Assembly (NCBI GenBank): GCA_965213845.1
Contig: CBDCAI010000005.1
Location: 919,144-983,143 of the forward strand
Length of the DNA stretch: 64,000 nucleotides
Reading direction: 5' to 3'
Source of the DNA: JBBROS01 sp965213845
GTDB taxonomy: Bacteria > Pseudomonadota > Alphaproteobacteria > Acetobacterales > Acetobacteraceae
The translations under genes were made by a program, and so were the position numbers. The notes beneath the pieces were generated by a model. That model made no database searches, had not been told where the DNA came from, and worked only from the letters and a program-made list of their open reading frames with translations. Shown here one piece after another: positions 55,601-64,000 of the stretch (within the stretch, counting starts at the first letter, position 1; the number at the start of each line of letters is the position of its first letter).

Positions 55601-56815
55601 ATGACCGACGCCGAGCTGCTCGCCTCCATCGACGCCACTGCGGCGATCGGGTTCCTCAGCCGGCTGGTGCAGATCAAGAGCTACAGCCAGACCCAGGGCG
55701 AGCAGGACTGCGCCGCGTTCATGATGGAGCGCATGCGGGCGCTGGGCCTGCAGTCCCGGCTGGAGGCGTTCGGCGACACGGGGCGGGTGAACGCGGTGGG
55801 CCGGCTGGCCGGGGCGGGGGGCGGCCACAGCCTGCTGTTCAACGGGCATGTGGACACCAACCCGGTGACGGAGGGCTGGACCGTCGATCCCTGGGCGGGG
55901 AAGGTGGACGACCGCTTCGTCTACGGCATCGGCGTGTCGAACATGAAGGCGGGCGACGCCGCCTGCTACTGCGCGCTGCGCACGCTGATCGACGCCGGGG
56001 TGCGGCTGAAGGGCGACGTCATCCTGACCTATGTCGTGGGCGAGCTGCAGGGGGGCGTGGGCACGCTGGCCCTGCTGCGGGGCGGGCTGCGCGCGGACTA
56101 CTTCGTCAACATGGAGCCGACGGACCTGCAGGCCGTCACGCTGCACGCCGGCTCGTTCACCTTCGAGATGGAGCTGGTGGGCCAGTCGCGCCACCTGTCG
56201 AAGCGGGAGCAGGCGGTGGACGCCATCGCGGCCGCCTGCGACCTGATCCCGCGGCTGAACGCCATGACGTTCTCGGGTGCCCGCAGTGCGGAGCATGCCA
56301 CGATCAACCGCGTGCACGTGGGGGTGGTGCGGGGCGCGCTGAGCCGGGACTTCCATGAGTGGCGTCCGTCGCAGGTGGCGGACTTCGTGCGGCTGCGCGG
56401 CTCCGGCCGCTATGCCGCGGGGCAGACTCAGGATGCGGCGGTGGGTGAGCTGCAGGGCGCGCTGGACGGGCTCGTGGCCCGCTTCCCCGGTCTGCAGACC
56501 ACGCTGGGGGTGGAGGCCGGGCGGCCGGTGATGCCGCCGTTCGAGGTGTCGCGCGACAGCCGGATCGTGCGGTCGATCAACCGCGCCTACCATGCCGTGC
56601 GCGGCGAGGACCAGCCGACCGGGGCGATCACGCCGCCCGGCTTCTATGGCGGCGATGCCGGCCATCTGTATGCGGAGGCGGGGATGGAGGGCATCATGTG
56701 CGGCCCGGGCGGGCGGTTCAACACCATGCCGGACGAGCGGGTGGAGATCGTGGACTTCCTCGACATGATCCGCGTCTATGTCCTGGTGATCCTGGACATC
56801 TGCGAACGGGCCTGA
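55601..56815 (+). CDS. M20-family peptidase homologue with substituted metal ligands
   Basis: A 404-residue protein of the ArgE/DapE fold. The first ligand pair is normal (FNGHVDTNP), but the bridging Asp position reads Asn (GIGVSNMKAGDAA), the Glu-Glu pair reads Glu-Leu (VVGELQGGVG), and the late His region reads CGPGGRFNTMPDE with Asn where His is usual. So the di-metal site is probably incomplete or altered. The start at 55601 fits a GGAAGGG site; ATG at 55595 sits too close. The stop is the first of a series of TGA-containing 15-base repeats. Confidence 0.75.
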   Translation: MTDAELLASIDATAAIGFLSRLVQIKSYSQTQGEQDCAAFMMERMRALGLQSRLEAFGDTGRVNAVGRLAGAGGGHSLLFNGHVDTNPVTEGWTVDPWAGKVDDRFVYGIGVSNMKAGDAACYCALRTLIDAGVRLKGDVILTYVVGELQGGVGTLALLRGGLRADYFVNMEPTDLQAVTLHAGSFTFEMELVGQSRHLSKREQAVDAIAAACDLIPRLNAMTFSGARSAEHATINRVHVGVVRGALSRDFHEWRPSQVADFVRLRGSGRYAAGQTQDAAVGELQGALDGLVARFPGLQTTLGVEAGRPVMPPFEVSRDSRIVRSINRAYHAVRGEDQPTGAITPPGFYGGDAGHLYAEAGMEGIMCGPGGRFNTMPDERVEIVDFLDMIRVYVLVILDICERA

Positions 56816-56877
56816 GCAGGGGGGGCCTGAGCAAGCGGGGCCTGAGCAAGCGGGGCCTGAGCAAGCGGGGCCTGAGC
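56809..56877. repeat. About 4.5 tandem copies of a 15-bp unit starting at a stop codon
   Basis: Units GGCCTGAGCAAGCGG are exact at 56824, 56839 and 56854, with a degenerate first copy at 56809 and a partial copy at 56869. The M20 stop codon lies in the first copy. As the unit is five codons long, every copy repeats the same in-frame stop. Confidence 0.92.
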
Positions 56878-56932
56878 CCTGCCGTTCCCGCCGGCTTTGC
56901 GGTATCGTCGGCCGTCCGAACCCGGAGTGTCC

Positions 56933-59125
56933 GTGCCGCAAGCCGAGCCCAACCAGAGCGCCATCGGGCTGCTGCGACTGCTGCTGGTCGCGTCCGTGCT
57001 GATCCCGCTGCTTTTGTTCGGGGGCGCGGCCTGGTTGAACTACGAAAGCGCCATGGCCGCGGCCCAGCGCGACCTGATGCGGGCGACCGAGGTGGCGCGC
57101 GAGCATGCCGCCCGGGTGTTCGACGGGCAGAGCCAGGTGGTCGACCGGGTGACGGACCTCGTGCGCGGGATGGACCCGGCCACGATCCGCCAGGCGCAGA
57201 AGCCGCTGCACGAGGGGTTCGCCGCCATCATCGCTCGCCTGCCGCAGGTGCAGAGCGTGCTGCTCGCCAGCCGGGACGGACGGCCCCTGGTCAGCGCCGG
57301 GACATATCCGGTGCCGGATGTGGACCTGTCCGGCCGCGACTACTTCCGGGCCGTCGTCGAGGGGTTCAGCGGCACCTACATCACCAGTCTGCAGGTGGGC
57401 GACGTGAACCGGCAGCTGTTCTTCGGCCTGGCCCGGCCCTGGACGAACGAGTCCGGGGTGCTGGCGGGCCTCGTGGACGTCGCGGTGTCGCCGGCCTTCT
57501 TCCAGGACTTCTATCGCCTGGTGATCGGCGAGGCGCCGGAGGATGCGGCCGGCAACGTGCTGACCCTGATGCGCGACGACGGCCAGGTGCTGGTGCGCTA
57601 CCCGCCGCTGCCCGGGCCGCCGCCGCGGGCCGAGCCACGCTCGCCGTTCTTCATCGCGATCCGCGCGCGGCCGGACAGCGGGCTGTACGACAGCCGCTCG
57701 ATCGTCGACGCCGCGGCGCCGGCCCGGCTCTATGCCTATCGGAAGGTGCAGGGGTTCCCGCTGTATGTGGTCGCGGGGCGAAGCCGGGCAGAGATCGTGG
57801 CGGGGTGGCGCCGGACCATGGCGGGCCACCTGACGTTCGGCGTGCCCGTCACGGTCGCGCTGCTGGCGGTGACCTGGACGGCGCTGGTGCGGACCCGGCG
57901 GGAAGGCGTGGCGCTGGCCCGGGCGCGGGGCGAGATGGAGCGGCGGGAACGCGCCGAGGCCGCATTGCTGAAGACGCAGCGGCTGGAGGCGGTGGGCCAG
58001 ATGACCGGCGGTGTCGCGCACGATTTCAACAATCTGCTGACCGTGATCCTGGGCAGCGCGGACCTGCTGGGCCGGCGTGCCGACGACCCGGCCCGGGTGC
58101 GCACCATCGCCGGACAGATCATGCTGGCAGCCCAGCACGGCGCGCGCATCACCCAGCAGCTCCTGACCTTCGCCCGGCGCACCCCGGTCAAGGCCGAGAC
58201 CGTCGACGTGAACGCGCTGCTGCAGGCGTTCAAGCAGCTGCTGGACCGTGCCGCGAGCGAGGCGGTGCAGATCGAGCTGCATCCGGGGCCGGCGCTGCGG
58301 CCCGTGCACCTGGACCCCAGCCATTTCGAGGCGGCGGTGCTCAACCTGGTCGGCAACGCCCGCGACGCCATGCCGGATGGCGGGCGGATCGTCATCACGA
58401 CCGATGAGGTCGCTGTGCCGGCGACGAACGAGGTTCCGCTGCCGGCGCCGTCGAACCCCGAGCTGAAGCCGGGGCCTTACGTGCGCGTGGCCGTGACGGA
58501 CGAAGGCTGCGGCATGGATGCGGCGACCGCGGCCCGGGTGTTCGAGCCGTTCTTCACCACCAAGGAGGTCGGGCGCGGGACCGGGCTGGGGCTGAGCCAG
58601 GTCTATGGGTTCGCCAAGCAGGCCGGGGGCGACGTCCGGATCACCACGGCCCCCGGGGCGGGCACGACGGTGGAGCTGCTGCTGCCGGCCCACGACGCAG
58701 TGGTGGCAGCCCCCGCGCCGCAGCCCCAGACGGCCGAAGGCGGTGGCGGGGAGGTGGTGCTGATCGTGGAAGACGAGGCGGCCGTGCTGGCGATCGTGGT
58801 CGAGAGCTTGCAGGAGCTGGGCTATGCCACCCTGACGGCGAACAGCGGCCGGCGGGCGCTGCGCTGTCTCGAGGGGGACGCGCGGGTGGACCTGCTGTTC
58901 TCCGACGTGGTCATGCCGGGCGGGATGAACGGGCTGCAGCTCGCGACGGTGGCGCGGCGCCTGCGGCCGGGGCTGAAGGTGCTGATGACGTCAGGCTACA
59001 CGGCGGGGGCCGACGCGCCCGATCTGTCGCACTCCGGCTTGTCGCTGCCCGACCTTCCGCTGCTGGCCAAGCCGTACGACCGCCAGCAGCTCGCGGCGGC
59101 GCTGGCCGCGGCGCTGGCAGGCTGA
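56933..59125 (+). CDS. Membrane hybrid histidine kinase (dCache sensor, HisKA, HATPase, receiver)
   Basis: A kinase of 730 residues. Transmembrane helices at about 11-33 and 299-319 enclose a PDC/dCache-type periplasmic domain (about 45-290) with the YFRAVVEGFSGTYITSLQ motif of amine/organic-acid sensors. There is no PAS domain. GGVAHDFNNLLT carries His 363; HATPase boxes are NLVGNARDAM, DEGCGM and GTGLGLSQV; the receiver has LIVEDEAAV, LLFSDVVMPG and LLAKPY. GTG at 56933 has GGAG five bases upstream; the TTG at 56897 lacks a site. No response regulator gene is adjacent. Confidence 0.87.
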   Translation: MPQAEPNQSAIGLLRLLLVASVLIPLLLFGGAAWLNYESAMAAAQRDLMRATEVAREHAARVFDGQSQVVDRVTDLVRGMDPATIRQAQKPLHEGFAAIIARLPQVQSVLLASRDGRPLVSAGTYPVPDVDLSGRDYFRAVVEGFSGTYITSLQVGDVNRQLFFGLARPWTNESGVLAGLVDVAVSPAFFQDFYRLVIGEAPEDAAGNVLTLMRDDGQVLVRYPPLPGPPPRAEPRSPFFIAIRARPDSGLYDSRSIVDAAAPARLYAYRKVQGFPLYVVAGRSRAEIVAGWRRTMAGHLTFGVPVTVALLAVTWTALVRTRREGVALARARGEMERRERAEAALLKTQRLEAVGQMTGGVAHDFNNLLTVILGSADLLGRRADDPARVRTIAGQIMLAAQHGARITQQLLTFARRTPVKAETVDVNALLQAFKQLLDRAASEAVQIELHPGPALRPVHLDPSHFEAAVLNLVGNARDAMPDGGRIVITTDEVAVPATNEVPLPAPSNPELKPGPYVRVAVTDEGCGMDAATAARVFEPFFTTKEVGRGTGLGLSQVYGFAKQAGGDVRITTAPGAGTTVELLLPAHDAVVAAPAPQPQTAEGGGGEVVLIVEDEAAVLAIVVESLQELGYATLTANSGRRALRCLEGDARVDLLFSDVVMPGGMNGLQLATVARRLRPGLKVLMTSGYTAGADAPDLSHSGLSLPDLPLLAKPYDRQQLAAALAAALAG

Positions 59126-59167
59126 TCGGCGGAGGGTTGATCCGGGATCGGCGGAGGGCTGATCCGG
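59124..59167. repeat. 22-bp tandem duplication between convergent stops
   Basis: GATCGGCGGAGGGYTGATCCGG is present twice, with one base difference. The first copy starts within the hybrid kinase's stop codon and the second ends three bases before the uvrB stop. A third partial GATC follows. Confidence 0.88.
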
Positions 59168-59169
59168 GA

Positions 59170-61371
<2,202 letters not shown>

Positions 61372-61415
61372 GGAAGTAGAATTGGCGATCCCGGGGCGGA
61401 AATCCAGACATCTTC

Positions 61416-61463
61416 GGCTGGGCGACGTGGAGGCTGGGCGACGTGGAGGCTGGGCGACGCGGG
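61416..61463. repeat. Three tandem 16-bp units in the uvrB-exbB promoter region
   Basis: GGCTGGGCGACGTGGA is exact at 61416 and 61432, and a variant (ending CGGG) follows at 61448. The array fills the middle of the 130-base divergent gap, so it may carry or disturb promoter elements. Confidence 0.88.
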
Positions 61464-61501
61464 ACCCCGGGCGTATAGCGAGGCCGTTCTCGGAGATTGT
61501 C

Positions 61502-62290
61502 ATGCGCCTGTTTCGAACGATGTTCGCCGGACTCGCTTGCCTTGCGGCCGGCGTCGCCCAGGCCCAGGCGCAAGGCCCAGCCGCGCTGCCCGTCCTGTTG
61601 CCGCCCGACCTGTCGGTATGGGGGATGGTGCAGAACGCGGACTGGGTGGTGAAGGCCGTGTTCGCCGGGCTGACGCTGGCCTCCGTCCTGACCTGGACCG
61701 CGGCGCTGGCCAAGGGGATCGAGCTGCTGCTGGAGGGCCGCCGGGCCCGCACCGGCCGGGCCTGCCTGCAGGTGGCCGGCAGCCTCGATGACGCGGCCGC
61801 CCGCATCGGCCCGGCCCCCGGGCCCTGCGCCGAACTGGTGCAGGCGGCGCGGCGCGAGGTCGCGGCATCCTTCGGCCTTGCGCCCGAGGGCGTGAAGGAG
61901 CGGGCGGCCTGGGCGCTGGAGCGCCTGGTGGCGGGCGCCGGACGCAGGCTGGGCCGCGGCACCGGCGTGCTGGCGACCATCGGCGCCACAGCACCCTTCG
62001 TCGGCCTGTTCGGCACCGTCTGGGGCATCATGAACGCCTTCGTCGGCATCGCCCGCAGCCAGACGACGAACCTGGCTGTCGTGGCGCCCGGCATCGCCGA
62101 GGCGCTGCTGGCCACCGCCATCGGCCTGGTCGCGGCGATCCCGGCGGTGGTGATCTATAACCTGTGCGCCCGCGCCATCGCCGGGCAGAAGGCGCTGCTG
62201 GCCGACGCGGTGGCGGGAACCATGCGCCTGCTGTCTCGCGAACTGGACCGGGCGGCGGACGCGCACATTCGGTTGCAGGCGGCCGAATAG
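61502..62290 (+). CDS. exbB: TonB-system proton-channel protein ExbB
   Basis: A 262-residue inner-membrane protein. An N-terminal signal-like segment ends at AQAQAQ, as in the longer ExbB type. Three helices follow (WVVKAVFAGLTLASVLTW, then TIGATAPFVGLFGTVWGIMN, then APGIAEALLATAIGLVAAIP). GLFGTVWGIMNAF and EALLATAIGL are the MotA/TolQ/ExbB signature. It couples proton flow to TonB. GGAGA lies five bases upstream of the ATG. Confidence 0.93.
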   Translation: MRLFRTMFAGLACLAAGVAQAQAQGPAALPVLLPPDLSVWGMVQNADWVVKAVFAGLTLASVLTWTAALAKGIELLLEGRRARTGRACLQVAGSLDDAAARIGPAPGPCAELVQAARREVAASFGLAPEGVKERAAWALERLVAGAGRRLGRGTGVLATIGATAPFVGLFGTVWGIMNAFVGIARSQTTNLAVVAPGIAEALLATAIGLVAAIPAVVIYNLCARAIAGQKALLADAVAGTMRLLSRELDRAADAHIRLQAAE

Positions 62291-62294
62291 GCCC

Positions 62295-62729
62295 GTGGCG
62301 ATGAACCCGGGCGGCGGCGATGACGGCAGCGATCTCGCGGAGACGCACGAGATCAACGTCACCCCGTTCATCGACGTAATGCTGGTGCTGCTGATCATCT
62401 TCATGGTGGCCGCGCCGCTGGCGACGGTGGACGTCAAGGTGGACCTGCCGGCCTCGACGGCGCAGGCGCAGCCCCGGCCGGACAAGCCGCTGTTCCTGAC
62501 GGTGAAAGCCGACCTGTCGCTGGCGCTGGGCGACGCGCCGCTGACCGGGCCCGGTTTGGCGTCCGCGCTCGACGCGGCCACGGGCGGGGACCGCGGGCAG
62601 CGTGTGTTCCTGCGCGCCGACAAGGGCGTGCCCTATGGCGAGGTGATGACCGTGCTGAACCTGCTGCGCGGGGCCGGCTACCTGAAGATCGCGCTGGTCG
62701 GGCTGGACACGAGTCCGGCGGGGCGTTGA
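62295..62729 (+). CDS. exbD: TonB-system protein ExbD
   Basis: A 144-residue protein with one helix. HEINVTPFIDVMLVLLIIFM holds the critical Asp of the proton pathway; the periplasmic domain ends with GVPYGEVMTVLNLLRGAGYL. It begins four bases after exbB. GTG at 62295 gives the MAMN start common in ExbD; ATG at 62301 is possible. Confidence 0.93.
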   Translation: MAMNPGGGDDGSDLAETHEINVTPFIDVMLVLLIIFMVAAPLATVDVKVDLPASTAQAQPRPDKPLFLTVKADLSLALGDAPLTGPGLASALDAATGGDRGQRVFLRADKGVPYGEVMTVLNLLRGAGYLKIALVGLDTSPAGR

Positions 62730-62739
62730 GGCAGCGGCG

Positions 62740-63701
62740 ATGACCCGGCGGGTCGATAACGGCACGGCCGCCCCCGGTAGGGAGGGGCCCGTGTTGGTGC
62801 GCTGGGCCCTGTGCCTGGCGCTGGTGGCCGGCCTGCATGGCGGGGCCGTCGCGTTGCTGCTGCGCCTCGCGCCGCCATCGACGCAGCGGCCGGCGCAACC
62901 CGATGCCGTGCTGCTCGAGCTGCCGCCCGAGGCGGCGCCTGCCCCTGGACCCACCCCTGGACCCACCCCTGCGCCCATCCCATCACCCCCACCCGAGCCC
63001 GAGCCGCCCCCGCCGCGGGAGGCGCCGCCCCCACCGCCGCCCCCACCCGAAGCTCCGCCTCCGCTGCCCGTGCCGCCGCTTCCCGTGTCGCCGCCGCCCG
63101 AGCCGCCGCGGCCCGAGCCTCCGCTGCCCGAGCCTCCGCCGCCCGTGCCGCTCGCGCCCGTGCCGGAGGTGGCGCTGCCCGTCCCGCCTCCACCCCCGCC
63201 CCGTCCTGCGCCGGCGGAGCTGCCGAAGCCTGCCCCGCCCCGTGCGGTCCCTCGTCCCGTTCCGGCCCGGCCCGCGCCGCCTCGCCCGCGGGAGCCCCAG
63301 GCCGCGCCGCCCGCCCCGCTGCCGCCCCTGCCGCCGCGCCCCCTGCCGCCGCGCCCCCTGCCGCCGCTCCGTCCGCGCCGCCGGCTGCGGCGCCGGCCGC
63401 CGCGTTGTCCAACGCCGTGCCGGGGTGGCGTGCCGCGCTGGTCGGCAAGCTGCAGCGGGCGAAGCGCTACCCGGACATGGCGCGCGCCCGCGGTGACCAG
63501 GGTGTCGCCACGGTCACGTTCACCATGGACCGCAGCGGCCACGTGCTCGCGGTGGCGCTGGCCCGCAGCACGGGCTCGGCGGCGCTGGACGAGGAGGCGG
63601 TCGCCATGATCCGCCGCGCGGAGCCGTTGCCGCCCTTGCCGGCCGAGATCCCGGGCGCGACCGTCACCCTGACGGTGCCGGTCAGCTTCGCCTTGCAATA
63701 G
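62740..63701 (+). CDS. tonB: Energy-transducing protein TonB, split by a frameshift
   Basis: The N-terminal helix (RWALCLALVAGLHGGAVALL) and a long Pro-rich spacer are read in the frame of the ATG at 62740. The C-terminal TonB domain (SNAVPGWRAALVGKLQRAKR, then RYPDMARARGDQGVATVTFT, ending LTVPVSFALQ) is in the -1 frame. Both frames are open over the Pro-rich part, so the switch must occur in C/G-rich sequence, probably between about 63300 and 63360 where CCGCCGCGCCCCCTG is repeated. A one-base deletion, an assembly error or ribosomal slippage would explain it. Without correction, the first frame ends at 63609 in a meaningless Arg-rich tail. Confidence 0.85.
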
Positions 63702-63768
63702 CAGGCCACGGCGAGTGGCGGCGGCACGCCGGGCCCCCTATGTTGGCGGACGACGCGGAGAACGCCCC

Positions 63769-64000
63769 ATGACCCTTGCCCGCACGACGCTGCGCCGCTT
63801 CCTGCTCCGGCCTGCCCTGTTGCTCGCCCCCGTATGGCTGTTGGCTCCCATTCCGTCCTCGGTCCCCGGCGCGCGCGCGGCCGGGCCTGCCGACATGCCG
63901 GGCGGCGCGTGCCCCGGCCGCGAGCTGGCCTGCGCCAAGGCCGTCAGCCCGCTGCTGCTGCCGGACGGCACGCTTTGGCTGGCCTGGACGGCCGGGGGCA
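63769..64000 (+). CDS. Start of a secreted, possibly sialidase/beta-propeller-like protein (truncated by window end)
   Basis: Seventy-seven codons are visible. A signal peptide (RRFLLRPALLLAPVWLLAPI) ends near ARAAG. Then CPGRELACAKAVSPLLLPDG and TLWLAWTAGG resemble the first blade of BNR/sialidase-like propellers, where a Cys pair precedes the first Trp-containing strand. GGAG precedes the ATG by eight bases. It is 68 bases after tonB and may belong to the same unit. The rest is outside the window, so the call is tentative. Confidence 0.45.
   Translation, partial: MTLARTTLRRFLLRPALLLAPVWLLAPIPSSVPGARAAGPADMPGGACPGRELACAKAVSPLLLPDGTLWLAWTAGG

Noticed and set aside
51887..58693. An unbroken minus-strand frame of 2268 codons across several genes
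   Set aside because: Only the part from 53902 down encodes a real protein; the rest is antisense to the M20 gene and the hybrid kinase, with Arg/Pro/His-rich composition. Stop-poor antisense frames are expected at this GC content.
61372..61501. LexA or Fur box for uvrB or exbB
   Set aside because: No GTTC-N7-GTTC direct repeat or Fur-like dyad is visible between the two genes.
62028..63698. A Gly-rich minus-strand frame opposite exbB/exbD/tonB
   Set aside because: The glycine runs are the reverse complement of the TonB proline codons; exbB and exbD are clear on the plus strand.

Overview
The window is 64 kb of very GC-rich DNA with densely packed genes, many four-base start/stop overlaps and frequent GTG/TTG starts. 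Gene content points to an alphaproteobacterium, most likely in the Acetobacteraceae/Rhodospirillales: a Cpa/Tad pilus locus of alphaproteobacterial type, a glycosyltransferase with N-terminal GWAW repeats, a polyphosphate-glucokinase-like ROK kinase next to rpiA, and several short-chain HDFNN-type hybrid histidine kinases. This placement is inference from gene style; no rRNA or tRNA gene is visible.

Layout. 0-8.5 kb: end of an enolase-superfamily gene, an MFS carrier, a lactonase-like metallo-hydrolase, a three-gene signalling operon (small protein, receiver protein, hybrid kinase), an intact M20 carboxypeptidase and a Wza-type outer-membrane export lipoprotein. 8.5-15.9 kb: one leftward operon making a CDP-linked, probably 3-C-methyl branched 6-deoxyhexose (rfbF, rfbG, C-methyltransferase, RmlC-like epimerase, reductase) followed by a KpsE/M/T capsule exporter. 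15.9-21.4 kb: a multi-sensor hybrid kinase with a LOV-like PAS domain lacking the photoactive cysteine, a divergent LuxR-type regulator and a PEP-CTERM protein ending in a strong terminator.

21.4-36.8 kb: the Tad (Flp pilus) locus. The leftward arm holds an STT3-like GT-C membrane protein, a TadG-like and two TadE-like pseudopilin genes. The rightward arm holds a lytic transglycosylase, two flp pilins, cpaA-B-C-D-E-F, tadB, tadC, tadD and an OmpR-type regulator. 36.8-44 kb: a sugar-phosphate operon (gluconokinase, rpiA, ROK kinase, histidine phosphatase), a phytanoyl-CoA-dioxygenase-like enzyme with a solute-binding protein, a lipoprotein, a class III CoA-transferase and two very small proteins.

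44-50.2 kb: a leftward operon of OsmC, acyl-CoA-dehydrogenase-like flavoprotein, [2Fe-2S] ferredoxin and rhodanese sulfurtransferase, with a divergent TetR regulator and a likely operator between them, then an isopropylmalate-dehydrogenase-like enzyme and a Leu/Ile/Val-type binding protein. 50.2-59.1 kb: DUF3750 protein, SDR, GWAW-repeat glycosyltransferase, an iron-finger autotransporter-heptosyltransferase homologue, an M20 homologue lacking several metal ligands, and another hybrid kinase. 59.1-64 kb: uvrB, divergent exbB-exbD-tonB (tonB interrupted by a frameshift) and the start of a secreted protein.

The best candidates for undescribed biology are the TetR/OsmC/flavoprotein/ferredoxin/rhodanese module, the GT-C enzyme embedded in the Tad locus, and the heptosyltransferase homologue paired with the GWAW-repeat glycosyltransferase. 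A recurring sequence-level oddity is short tandem duplications sitting at stop codons and gene junctions.
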